Origin: JAHIVN01 sp018816645
GTDB lineage: Bacteria; Patescibacteriota; Dojkabacteria; JAHIVN01
Length of the DNA: 61,355 nucleotides
Assembly: GCA_043816305.1 (NCBI GenBank)
Contig: JBDRHZ010000021.1
Span: 1-61,355 of the forward strand
Reading direction: 5' to 3'
Part shown: positions 45,517 through 53,635 of the stretch, one piece after another
How the letters are laid out: each line of letters starts with the position of its first letter
Numbering within the stretch: position 1 is the stretch's first letter
The notes under the pieces: model-generated
Told to the model about the DNA's origin: nothing
Databases searched by the model: none
What the model saw: only the letters and a program-made list of their open reading frames with translations
Program-made: the position numbers and the translations under genes

Positions 45517-45540
45517 GCCCCGTATCAAGGGCGTTTTCTT
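45517..45540 (+). terminator. Weak intrinsic terminator after the 999-residue gene
   Basis: GCCC (45517-45520) and GGGC (45529-45532) flank an 8-base loop and are followed by GTTTTCTT. The stem is short but GC-rich and the position, 90 bases after the stop and before the next promoter, is right. Confidence 0.4.
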
Positions 45541-45552
45541 GCTCAATTTAAC

Positions 45553-45581
45553 TTGACAATATGTCAGAATAATAATATATA
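45553..45581 (+). promoter_or_regulatory. Promoter of the Gre-like genes
   Basis: TTGACA at 45553-45558, spacer 17, then TATATA at 45576-45581. Transcription would start near 45588, about 65 bases before the first Gre-like gene. Confidence 0.6.
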
Positions 45582-45654
45582 AAAATCAAGCAAAAAACTT
45601 TCCACCTTGCTATAGTTCACACGGATTCAAAAATATTATTTTATAAATTTAAAT

Positions 45655-46110
45655 ATGAAAAACAAAAACTGCGGAGATATAAAGGATCTAGAAGAGAGGC
45701 TTGCATGTCTTCAGGAAAAGTACGAAGATCTCACAAATCAATTGGAACAAGAGAGACTATCAGGTATGATCTCAGATGAAACCTGGAGCTATCAAGAGCT
45801 TCTTACCGAAAGACAATTCGTCAAGAAGCAAATCGACCTTGTAAAGAAAAGAATCATAGGGAGAGAAAAATTTCTAAGTCCCAAAAAACAAACTGACACT
45901 ATTGAAGTCGGAAAGTGTGTTAGGCTTCAAAACCATACCGGTTCACTTGAAGTGTGCCTTGTATCGGTAGATGATGCCAACCCCTCCGAAGGCCACGTGA
46001 CGGCTGAGTCACCTATAGGCAAGGCTATCGAAGGCAAGAAAATCGGAGACGAGATCAAGGTTTCCCTGCCAAAAGGTGAAATACCTTACATCATCGAGAA
46101 ATTTATCTAA
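45655..46110 (+). CDS. GreA-like transcription factor 1
   Basis: A 151-residue protein: N-terminal coiled coil (about 8-75, LEERLACLQEKYEDLTNQLEQE) and a C-terminal GreA/GreB domain (about 82-150, with VDDANPSEGHVTAESPIGKAIEGKKIGDEIKVSLPKG, here summarised as the SPIGKA..GKK.GD pattern). Gre factors insert the coiled coil into the RNA polymerase secondary channel to rescue stalled complexes. The tip loop SGMISDETWSYQEL differs from the D..KE tip of E. coli GreA. A paralogue follows. Confidence 0.75.
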   Translation: MKNKNCGDIKDLEERLACLQEKYEDLTNQLEQERLSGMISDETWSYQELLTERQFVKKQIDLVKKRIIGREKFLSPKKQTDTIEVGKCVRLQNHTGSLEVCLVSVDDANPSEGHVTAESPIGKAIEGKKIGDEIKVSLPKGEIPYIIEKFI

Positions 46111-46182
46111 GAATATACAGTCTATATAAATTTGTCATAATTTATAACAGACCGCGTTATATTATTAAGTTATGATATTGCT

Positions 46183-46641
46183 ATGCCAAAAAACAGAAAG
46201 TGTAAAAACATAAAGAATCTGGAAAAGAGACTCCTTTGCCTAAAGGAAAAGTTTGATCAGCTAACTGACCAGCTTGAAGAAACCCGCAGGAGTTCTACAA
46301 ACGATGAGGGAATTTTGGAGTATCATCAACTAATTGACGAAAGAGACCTCATCGAAAAGCATATGAGTCACCTAGAGCTGCAGTTGATAAACCAAGAAAA
46401 ACTGCAAAACCGAGAAGGGAGAACTTTTACTAAAGCTGAGATAGGAAGCGAAATCCTACTGGTAAATTCAAAATCTAAAATAAAGTTTAAGCTTGTGGAA
46501 CAGGCGATTTCCGCTGATGAAACACAAATTTCTATCGACTCTCCTATCGGAAAAGCAGTGCTGGGAAAGAGGGTAGGGGAGCAGATTATCGTAAAAACTC
46601 CAAGAGGAGAAACCCACTACAAAATCAAATCTCTAGAATAG
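46183..46641 (+). CDS. GreA-like transcription factor 2
   Basis: The 152-residue paralogue shares the N-terminal layout (KNLEKRLLCLKEKFDQLTDQLEE) and the C-terminal Gre domain (SPIGKAVLGKRVGEQI then PRGETHYKI). The coiled-coil tip reads SSTNDEGILEYHQL, different from its neighbour's, so the two may differ in catalytic or channel-blocking behaviour. It lies 72 bases after copy 1 on the same strand and ends the plus-strand block. Confidence 0.75.
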   Translation: MPKNRKCKNIKNLEKRLLCLKEKFDQLTDQLEETRRSSTNDEGILEYHQLIDERDLIEKHMSHLELQLINQEKLQNREGRTFTKAEIGSEILLVNSKSKIKFKLVEQAISADETQISIDSPIGKAVLGKRVGEQIIVKTPRGETHYKIKSLE

Positions 46642-46691
46642 AGTTCACGAATACTTCATAATTTAAACAAAACCTAGCCACAAAGAAATAA

Positions 46692-46714
46692 TTAGTTTCA
46701 CGTTGTGAAACTAA
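46692..46714. terminator. Hairpin between Gre-like gene 2 and xer
   Basis: TTAGTTTCAC (46692-46701) and GTGAAACTAA (46705-46714) form a 10-base-pair stem with a 3-base loop between two convergent genes. On the minus strand it is followed by TTATTTCTTT, so it could serve xer; it may be bidirectional. Confidence 0.5.
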
Positions 46715-46815
46715 GCTATTCCAGTTGATAGGTCCCTCACAAAGCCCAAAAACAATACCGCACTAAAACAACATAGTATTTCAGTTACCTAATTACTTAT
46801 TACCTAGTTACATGG

Positions 46816-47856
46816 TTACTTACTCAGCGGATGGTATTTCCTGTGTGTCTTCTCGGCAAATCTATCCGAAGCATGAACATAGCGGGTCGTTGTTTGAAGC
46901 GATTCATGACCTAGCAGACGCTGAATTGCTACGGGGCTAGCGCCTTTTTCTGCAAGATAAGTTGCAAATCCATGACGCAGACTGTGCGGACTTACAGGAA
47001 CAACGATTCCTAACAATTTCCTATACAGAGCTATTCTATTTTGTACGTGTCGAGCCGAAATTCTCATATTTGCCAGTCCTTTATTCATTCTCTTACCCTT
47101 TGTAGGAATAAACAAAGCCTCATATTGATCAGATCGAGTCCTGAGATATTCTTCCAGATGACCTTTACATCTTTCGGTTAGATACACAAATCTTTGTTTT
47201 TTCCCTTTGCCAAGTATGTAAAGTTTTCCCATTCTTATTTTCCTTCTATCTGACGTCAAGTCTACATCTTTAAGATTTAGATTTACAAGCTCAGATATAC
47301 GCATGCCTGAGGAAAAAAGCAATTCTAGTATTGCTCGGTTTCTTCTAGCAACAAATTTATTCTTTTCAAAACTGCTGGGATATTCAACCAGTTTTACGAG
47401 ATCTTCAAACTCCGGGACTCTAGCTTCCTTGCGTTCAGTTTTCAAAAGTTTTATAGCATCTGGTGCTAGAGGTGCTCGGTAATCAAAATCTATCAAGAAC
47501 CTCAAAAAAGACCGTAACGCCGACAACATTCGATTTATCGAACGAGATGATAGTCCACTAGAACCGCTACCGCGAGTTCTAGACCCCTTTGAGCACGTTT
47601 TTGAGATATCCTCGTCATCCTGGGCTTTTTCTCCAATTTCCTCTAGAAAACGAAAATAATTTTCACTTTTCAGAAATCCCTTATATAAAGTGATGGTTTT
47701 CTTGGTAATTTTCTTAAAAGCTATGTCTTTTATAGCCAGAAACTCCATAAAAACAAGAAGATCTCTCTCATAATTTTTGATCGTCTCTAGGCTGTAATTA
47801 TTATTTGACAGCTCAAGGAGATATTCATCCATATAGGGCAAAAGTTTCTTTGTCAT
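46816..47856 (-). CDS. Tyrosine recombinase, XerC/XerD type
   Basis: The 346-residue integrase-family protein has an N-terminal SAM-like core-binding domain (about 5-130) and a catalytic domain. Arg lies in SSGMRISELVNL, Lys in YILGKGKKQR, HxxR in PHSLRHGFA, His in LLGHESLQT and the nucleophile Tyr in TRYVHAS. About 30 extra residues (80-110, Ser/Gly-rich) extend the core-binding domain beyond the usual 300 total. As the only Xer protein here and beside a dif-like site, it is a candidate single-recombinase dimer-resolution system. Confidence 0.88.
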   Translation of the reverse strand: MTKKLLPYMDEYLLELSNNNYSLETIKNYERDLLVFMEFLAIKDIAFKKITKKTITLYKGFLKSENYFRFLEEIGEKAQDDEDISKTCSKGSRTRGSGSSGLSSRSINRMLSALRSFLRFLIDFDYRAPLAPDAIKLLKTERKEARVPEFEDLVKLVEYPSSFEKNKFVARRNRAILELLFSSGMRISELVNLNLKDVDLTSDRRKIRMGKLYILGKGKKQRFVYLTERCKGHLEEYLRTRSDQYEALFIPTKGKRMNKGLANMRISARHVQNRIALYRKLLGIVVPVSPHSLRHGFATYLAEKGASPVAIQRLLGHESLQTTTRYVHASDRFAEKTHRKYHPLSK

Positions 47857-47938
47857 ACTAAAATCAATGATATTATCACCTTGATATATTATATAAGATT
47901 TCTGCAGATACTTGTAATCTCAATTTTTTTATAATTAT

Positions 47939-47975
47939 AGAATCAAATAGTGGGTTACTACCCACTAACGATTCT
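47939..47975. promoter_or_regulatory. Interrupted palindrome upstream of xer
   Basis: TAGTGGGT (47948-47955) and ACCCACTA (47960-47967) are complementary around TACT. Outer arms AGAATC (47939-47944) and GATTCT (47970-47975) extend the symmetry. A TATAAT read on the minus strand at 47939-47934 abuts it, about 80 bases upstream of xer, so the palindrome would lie in the promoter spacer and could be an operator. Confidence 0.45.
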
Positions 47976-48124
47976 AACACGATCAGAATATCAAAAAAGG
48001 AAGCTTTTCGGTGAAGTAGTATTTCAGCATAAAATGTATCCGATAAAAATGACGAAAAACACATGTTGAAATCAAAAAATAAAACTCGGAATTTTGAACC
48101 CTACGTTCGATTCTACACCATCTT

Positions 48125-48152
48125 ATTACGTATAAGGGTAATTATACGCAAT
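48125..48152 (+). other. dif-like Xer recombination site
   Basis: ATTACGTATAA, a 6-base centre GGGTAA, then TTATACGCAAT. The two 11-base arms are inverted repeats with a single mismatch, and the symmetry continues for two more bases on each side. The architecture (arm ending ATAA, 6 bases, arm starting TTAT) is that of bacterial dif sites. It is 269 bases upstream of the xer start. Confidence 0.6.
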
Positions 48153-48749
48153 AAGGTAATAGTCACAATTAGTGATACTTCTAAGGATAGGGAAGTATGT
48201 TCCGATATTGCGACATACTTAAAAGTGTTTATACTTTTTCTTACAATTCCAACAAGTCCCTTTTTGCTTTCGTTCACTTATATTACGCATTCATGACAAT
48301 TTCTACTTCTCTTTCTATTCCCAACTTATCCACAATCGTATCGTTCTATGAAACATTCTTTTATGAAACTTTTTGACATATATACTCGATAGAGCATACT
48401 AATGATACCTCTCTCTGTTTGTTTTTACTGGGAGTCAATTTCTTAACCTATCTACCTATTATTTATAAAGCCATCTTATACACCCTATAGTTTTATATCT
48501 TATAGTATATTCCCCTTCAAATATTTACTCTTTCCCCTACTCCATCTATTACTCTCATTTTTGAAATATACATATATATATACTTTATAAATTATACGAA
48601 CCGAAAATAATTCTAAGAAATCTATCACGTCATACATATCTTCTTTTCTAAAAAAAATTTGCACTGTCTGCCTTTTTAAAAGCTGTTTTTGAAATACATA
48701 TAGAATAAATTTCGTATTTTAAGTTTGATATTGAAGAGATGGGGAAATA

Positions 48750-49562
48750 TTAGACTATTGTACCGTTTATGCCCCAGATAGAGAGCTTTAGGAGAAATAT
48801 CACGGCAAAAATTAGAATGACAAAGTACTCGACACGTATAAGAAGCGATGTTGTTTCACGCTCTTCTAATCCTAATCCAATAAGTATGTAATATATGATT
48901 ATGAGAAACATTGAGGCTAATTCCACAGGCAAAGGCCAAATCATCATCAGAACGAAAACAGTAATCATGAAAAATATCACTGCCCCACTCTCTGTAAGTA
49001 GTTGTTTATTCGATTCCTTTTTAAACCAAAAAGTTGTTACTGTATTTATTACTATAACGACAACAAAAAGTAGTAACTTCATATGTAGGGGAGCCCCTGA
49101 CCTTAAAACTAACAGAAACGCAAAATAAGCAGTGAATAGATAATAGACAAAACTTGAGGCTTTTGCAGCTTGTCCAAGCGGTATCTGAGAAATAAATGAC
49201 ACATTTAGTATATTTACCGTAAGTACGAGAAAATAGATTACAACACCCCAGAAAAACAAGATCAATAGCGAGATAGTCTTTTCACTAATTCTACTAGCAT
49301 CTTGAAATACAATCAGCTCAAGAAATAATGTTTGAATAAAAACTATAAATGCACTATGACCTAGTATAGTAAATACGCGAATTCCTTTTACCTTAAAATT
49401 GAGCACCCAAGAAAGCCCTGCGAAAAATACCAGTGAAACAATGAGAGCACGAAGAATTTCATTGTTTACTCCAAAAAATTTCTCTAAATCTAAAAAGCGC
49501 GTTACAAAAAAAACAAGTACAAACGCGACTGACAAACTGATTGCCTTTGATCGCAGTTTCAT
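48750..49562 (-). CDS. Multi-pass membrane protein, unknown
   Basis: The 270-residue protein has about eight hydrophobic helices (for example AISLSVAFVLVFFVTRFL, FFWGVVIYFLVLTVNIL and VIFFMITVFVLMMIWPLP) and almost no charged loops. No family is recognised. Its ATG overlaps the ruvB stop by four bases, so it is translated with the ruv genes. Spatial link to Holliday-junction genes may be incidental. Confidence 0.7.
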   Translation of the reverse strand: MKLRSKAISLSVAFVLVFFVTRFLDLEKFFGVNNEILRALIVSLVFFAGLSWVLNFKVKGIRVFTILGHSAFIVFIQTLFLELIVFQDASRISEKTISLLILFFWGVVIYFLVLTVNILNVSFISQIPLGQAAKASSFVYYLFTAYFAFLLVLRSGAPLHMKLLLFVVVIVINTVTTFWFKKESNKQLLTESGAVIFFMITVFVLMMIWPLPVELASMFLIIIYYILIGLGLEERETTSLLIRVEYFVILIFAVIFLLKLSIWGINGTIV

Positions 49563-50587
49563 GAATGTCTACAAAACAATTTAGCTTGTGAAACAGCCTT
49601 TCTCCTGCTGTATCCCATATGTTTAAAAGCCTTCTGTGTTGCCATTCTACCACGTGGGGTTCTCTTTAGAAACCCTGCCTGAATAAGATAAGGTTCGTAT
49701 ACATCTGCAATTGTTTCGACCTCTTCAGATAATGCCGCTGAAATGGTGGACAAACCAACAGGACCACCTTCAAAATCCTTGACAATAAGATCCAGGATAC
49801 GTCTATCTATATAGTCCAGACCCAAATTATCTATTTCATGCATCTCCAGAACCTTCTCAACAATTGATTTTGTGATGCCTTGCTTATTCAAAACCTGAAC
49901 GTAATCTCTAACACGTTTCAGATGCTGAATTGCAGTTCGGGCTGTTCCACGGGATCTTTTAGCTATCTCTCTTGCGCCGGATTGATCTATTCTAACTTGA
50001 AGTGACTTTGCAGCATGCATAACCATTGTCGCGAGTTCCTCAGAAGAATAATAATCAAGCCTGAAGCTTGCGCCAAATCGACTTCTTAGAGGAGAGCTGA
50101 GCAGTCCTATTCTAGTGGTCGCTCCAATAAGTGAGAAATCCTCAAGGTCAAGTCTCAAAGTTCTCGCAGAGGGCCCTTTCCCTATGATAATGTCTATTAC
50201 CTTATCTTCCATTGCAGAATAAAGAATTTCTTCGATAGATCTGTGTAGCCTATGAATTTCGTCAATAAAAAGAATGCCTCTTTTAGAGATATTTGTGAGA
50301 ATTGAGACTAGATCTCCCTGTCTCTCAATTGCAGGCCCAGAAGTTACATGCATTTCAACCTCGAGCTCATTTGAGACAACATTTGCAAGTGTTGTTTTTC
50401 CAAGACCCGGCGGACCATAAAATAAAATATGGTCCAGGGCTTCTCCTCTCTTCTCAGCTGCTTCCAGCATAATACCCAAATTCTTAATCTCCTTCACTCT
50501 TCCAATCATTTCTGAAAACTTTCGCGGGCGGAGAGACCTAACTAAATCCAGACTATTTTCTTCTTTTGGAGTATCTTTTCTTTTCAT
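49559..50587 (-). CDS. ruvB: Holliday junction branch migration ATPase RuvB
   Basis: The 342-residue AAA+ protein starts with SLRPRKFSEMIGR and has Walker A YGPPGLGKTTLA, Walker B FIDEIHRLHR, the sensor segment IGATTRIGLLSSPLRSRFG and a C-terminal winged helix (YIDRRILDLIVKDFEGGPVG). It pumps DNA through the RuvA-bound junction. Its start overlaps the ruvA stop by four bases. Confidence 0.97.
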   Translation of the reverse strand: MKRKDTPKEENSLDLVRSLRPRKFSEMIGRVKEIKNLGIMLEAAEKRGEALDHILFYGPPGLGKTTLANVVSNELEVEMHVTSGPAIERQGDLVSILTNISKRGILFIDEIHRLHRSIEEILYSAMEDKVIDIIIGKGPSARTLRLDLEDFSLIGATTRIGLLSSPLRSRFGASFRLDYYSSEELATMVMHAAKSLQVRIDQSGAREIAKRSRGTARTAIQHLKRVRDYVQVLNKQGITKSIVEKVLEMHEIDNLGLDYIDRRILDLIVKDFEGGPVGLSTISAALSEEVETIADVYEPYLIQAGFLKRTPRGRMATQKAFKHMGYSRRKAVSQAKLFCRHS

Positions 50588-51180
50588 TTATTGATTTTTT
50601 CCAGCATTATTTTTATTAGCGCCTGCAACGACAGCTTTTCCCACCCAGCAACCCGCTTGAGTTCAGGAACTACACTACTTACATGCCTGGAAGTGTATCC
50701 CAATGCCCTCAGAGCATCTGCTACTTCTTCCAGTTTTCGTCTTGAATCTTTCCCACTGGCTTTACTTTCAAAGCTTGAAAACCTCCCCTTCTCTACCTTA
50801 TCACGAAGCTCTAAAATCACTTTTTCAGCTGTTTTCCTCCCAATACCCGGGACTTTCAAACCTTCAGCATCACTTTCCAGGATTGCTTTAACTAGATGTG
50901 GAACACCAATATCGGTAACCAGTTGAAGTGCACCTTTAGGACCAATTCCACTCACATCGATCAAAAGCTCAAACATTTCTAGCTCTTCTCTCGTTCTAAA
51001 TCCAAAAAGACTAAGTTCATTCTCCCTTTGATGTGTATGAATAAAGAAAGATGCTTCAACATCTTTCTTTAAATCTTTCGAAGAATCACCCAGTTCTATT
51101 TTGTAACCGACACCGCCGCATACAACAATAATACTGTTATCATTTATATATCTTATTTTCCCCTCTATGTAGCCAATCAT
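50584..51180 (-). CDS. ruvA: Holliday junction DNA-binding protein RuvA
   Basis: The 198-residue protein has the OB domain (MIGYIEGKIRYINDNSIIV), tandem helix-hairpin-helix motifs (VSGIGPKGALQLV and VPGIGRKTAEKVILEL) and the C-terminal domain III that contacts RuvB (EEVADALRALGYTSRHV). It is immediately downstream of ruvC with no gap. Confidence 0.96.
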   Translation of the reverse strand: MIGYIEGKIRYINDNSIIVVCGGVGYKIELGDSSKDLKKDVEASFFIHTHQRENELSLFGFRTREELEMFELLIDVSGIGPKGALQLVTDIGVPHLVKAILESDAEGLKVPGIGRKTAEKVILELRDKVEKGRFSSFESKASGKDSRRKLEEVADALRALGYTSRHVSSVVPELKRVAGWEKLSLQALIKIMLEKINK

Positions 51181-51669
51181 TTATGGTAGCAACTTTAAAT
51201 TTGAATTGAGATGACAAATCGCGACTGCCAAGGCATCGGCAGCGTCATCCGGTTTCGGACTCTCCTTAAGTCCAAGTATGGTCTTTACCATAAGCTGTAC
51301 TTGGTTTTTGGTTGCCTTCCCATACCCCGTTACAGCTTGTTTAACCTGCAAGGGAGTATAGTCATACACACGTAATTTCTCATCAGCCACTGCTAATAAA
51401 ATCACTCCCCTTGCCTGCCCCACTGTCATAACAGTTTTTTTATTCTTAAAATAAAACAAGCTTTCGACCCCTGCACTCTTGGGTTTAAATTCACCGATAA
51501 CACTCCTTAAAGATTTATAAATTTTCTGCATACGCACACCGAGCTCTTCTTTAGACTTGGTCTTGATAACTCCATACCCTAAGACACAAAATCTATTTTT
51601 TCTTTTACTAACAACTGACCATCCAGTTGTAGCAAGACCGCAATCCACTCCCAAAACTGTTGTATCCAT
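51181..51669 (-). CDS. ruvC: Holliday junction resolvase RuvC
   Basis: A 162-residue RNase H-fold nuclease with the four acidic residues in LGVDCGLATTG, AGVESLFYFKNKK and PDDAADALAVAICH. The order ruvC-ruvA-ruvB is complete. The leader has a direct repeat of TATAACATC before the ATG and no ribosome binding site. Confidence 0.95.
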   Translation of the reverse strand: MDTTVLGVDCGLATTGWSVVSKRKNRFCVLGYGVIKTKSKEELGVRMQKIYKSLRSVIGEFKPKSAGVESLFYFKNKKTVMTVGQARGVILLAVADEKLRVYDYTPLQVKQAVTGYGKATKNQVQLMVKTILGLKESPKPDDAADALAVAICHLNSNLKLLP

Positions 51670-51687
51670 CTATAACATCTATAACAT

Positions 51688-52443
51688 CTATTGTAAATCG
51701 ATATTTGTCCAGACGTTTTCTACATCTTCCAAATCCAATAGCTTGTTCTTTAAATCATTTACCCGTAACTTCAGCGAATCTTTAACTGTCAAGAAATTCT
51801 TTGCCTTTTTTCCCATATATGCCTCCAAAACCTCGTATTCCTGCTCTTTTATACCCTGAAAAACTTCCTTAAAACACTCCCTCTGTGTAAATACGGCAAT
51901 TAAACTCTCATTATTCTCTCCTATTTGAGTATGAACATCCTCCACACCTGATATTTCCATTATTGCCAATATCATTTCTTCCTCTTTTATTGGTTCTCTA
52001 CCCTTCCTTGCTTCCAATATAATAATTCCCTTTGAATCAAATTGCCAGGCCAGGCTCCCTCCACCCATACTAAAATCCGAATTTGACAGCACTCTTCGAA
52101 TATCACTTATTGTTCTGTTTTTATTATCCGTTACACAATCAATAAGCAACGTTATTCCCTCTGCTCCCACAACCTCATAGGTTACCTGTTCTAAAGTAGT
52201 TCCAGATTCACTTTTCCCTAAACCTCTATTTATTGCACGTGCAATAGTGTCCTTGGGAACATTAGCCTCTTTCGCCTTGCTTATAGCCATCCGAAGCATA
52301 AAGTTCGTATCTTCCTCACCCCCACCGCCTTCTCTTACTGCAAGCGTTATTGCTTGTCCCAATTTAGTAAACAAGTTGCCCTTTTTTAGGTCAGCTGTAC
52401 TCTTTTGCCTTTTAATTTTTTTCCACTTGGAATGTCCTGACAT
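51688..52443 (-). CDS. YebC/PmpR-family protein
   Basis: A 251-residue protein beginning MSGHSKWKKIKRQKSTAD, the family hallmark, with LRMAISKAKEANVPKDTI and YEVVGAEGITLLIDCVTDN. YebC-family members are transcriptional regulators in some bacteria and translation factors that relieve stalling at proline runs in others. It is commonly next to ruvC, as here. The weak binding site GGTG is close to the ATG. Confidence 0.93.
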   Translation of the reverse strand: MSGHSKWKKIKRQKSTADLKKGNLFTKLGQAITLAVREGGGGEEDTNFMLRMAISKAKEANVPKDTIARAINRGLGKSESGTTLEQVTYEVVGAEGITLLIDCVTDNKNRTISDIRRVLSNSDFSMGGGSLAWQFDSKGIIILEARKGREPIKEEEMILAIMEISGVEDVHTQIGENNESLIAVFTQRECFKEVFQGIKEQEYEVLEAYMGKKAKNFLTVKDSLKLRVNDLKNKLLDLEDVENVWTNIDLQ

Positions 52444-52529
52444 ATCACCAAAACACTAAATATTACTTTACATACTTGAATTATAGCATAAAGAAAAATC
52501 GAGGGAAGGATACATTCGTGTGATTCCCC

Positions 52530-53612
52530 TCAGATAAAATGCTCAAGAACCCGGTTAATTTCTCTTTCGTTTAAGATGTCTACTGAGGATTTATCAATAT
52601 TTGCAAGGATAAGATCGTTCTTGAAGGTGGTCGTCAATTTCGCTTGTAATCTATCTGGGACAAAGAAGTTACTATCACTCTGTCCCTCAGAACTGTATAT
52701 ATCCATCAATCTCTCAACCAAAAAGTATGTACGTTCTTCGTCATCTCCTGATATTACCAGACGACATTGTACTTCAAAACCATAATCACTTAATTTACGA
52801 TTTATTATCTGTATTTTATGTTTACTATTCTTGCTTACATTCTCAATTTCTTCTTTTTGCGTTGGACCTGATCCGTGAACTAAAAACGTAATCATACTAG
52901 CCAAGATATTAAAAAAGTTGAAAACTAAGCCTCCAAAAAGCCCCTCTTTCTTATCTAAGTCAAAAGGTCTCCCTTTCTTCAGCTTTTCAAGTCCAATCTG
53001 AAGTTTCTTCTTCCACTTATCACCTTGTGGCCGACAAACCAATTGAAAAAAAATTGACTCTGCAGGCTTGATAAAATCCGAAATTCTTGATTTACCCTCT
53101 AGGTCTAAAGAGTAGACATAGTCCCGAGCAAGTTCGAGGGTTGTACAGAAATTCTCCGGATTCATACTCTCGATAAATTTTTCCCTTTCCCCCGTAACAA
53201 TTTGAAAACCTAAAGATTTTGCTCTTGAAGCCCAAATTTGGTACATCTTGCTGGGTAGAAAAAGCGTAAATCTATCAACGTTCTGATTTAAAAGAATTTC
53301 AAGAGAAAAGTACTCTTTTCTTCCATAGTTTTCATATGCTAAGAGATAAAGCTCAGGAATGATAGTTTTTATGAGCTTATTTAAGACATTTACCTCATCA
53401 GTTAATTTCATATAAAGAGCCACACCGTTATCGATATATTCGGATACCGATTTCATTTTTGCTACAATCCTTGTAATTATGAATATAGTCGTAAGAGCTC
53501 CTATCGCAATAACAATATAGTTTGAATATCTTGATAGATACTCTCTATCAACATCTGAAAAAACATACCCTAGGACCTCGGCTATTTGCTCTATGTAAGT
53601 AGCAATGTTCAT
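52530..53612 (-). CDS. Membrane protein of unknown family
   Basis: The 360-residue protein has an N-terminal membrane helix (about 31-55, YIVIAIGALTTIFIITRIV). Two soluble alpha/beta segments follow (YFSLEILLNQNVDRFTLFLPS and ESIFFQLVCRPQG, about 110-195). A second hydrophobic stretch (VFNFFNILASMITFLVHG, about 230-247) comes next, then a repeat of the same soluble pattern (FEVQCRLVISGDDEERTYFLVERL). The arrangement recalls N-terminal parts of conjugation-type ATPases in Patescibacteria, but here no ATPase domain is present. Function is unknown. Confidence 0.6.
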   Translation of the reverse strand: MNIATYIEQIAEVLGYVFSDVDREYLSRYSNYIVIAIGALTTIFIITRIVAKMKSVSEYIDNGVALYMKLTDEVNVLNKLIKTIIPELYLLAYENYGRKEYFSLEILLNQNVDRFTLFLPSKMYQIWASRAKSLGFQIVTGEREKFIESMNPENFCTTLELARDYVYSLDLEGKSRISDFIKPAESIFFQLVCRPQGDKWKKKLQIGLEKLKKGRPFDLDKKEGLFGGLVFNFFNILASMITFLVHGSGPTQKEEIENVSKNSKHKIQIINRKLSDYGFEVQCRLVISGDDEERTYFLVERLMDIYSSEGQSDSNFFVPDRLQAKLTTTFKNDLILANIDKSSVDILNEREINRVLEHFI

Positions 53613-53635
53613 TATTACAGATCACTCAAATCAAA

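Larger units (their letters stand above)
47857..48749. other. 893-base non-coding AT-rich region next to xer
   Basis: No convincing gene: the frame at 48063-48296 overlaps the dif-like site and looks random. The region holds the xer-upstream palindrome, the dif-like site at 48125-48152, a perfect DnaA-box sequence TTATCCACA at 48326-48334 and a near match TTATACACC at 48476-48484. It then becomes pyrimidine- and AT-rich (48400-48720). It separates the plus-strand gene block on the left from the minus-strand block on the right. Confidence 0.6.

Noticed and set aside
48063..48296. 77-residue ORF overlapping the dif-like site
   Set aside because: Composition looks random, no domain or start signal, and it covers the inverted repeat.
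47857..48749. Replication origin because of a perfect DnaA box and AT-rich DNA
   Set aside because: Only one perfect and one near box are present, dnaA is not nearby, and the converging gene strands and dif-like site fit a terminus better.
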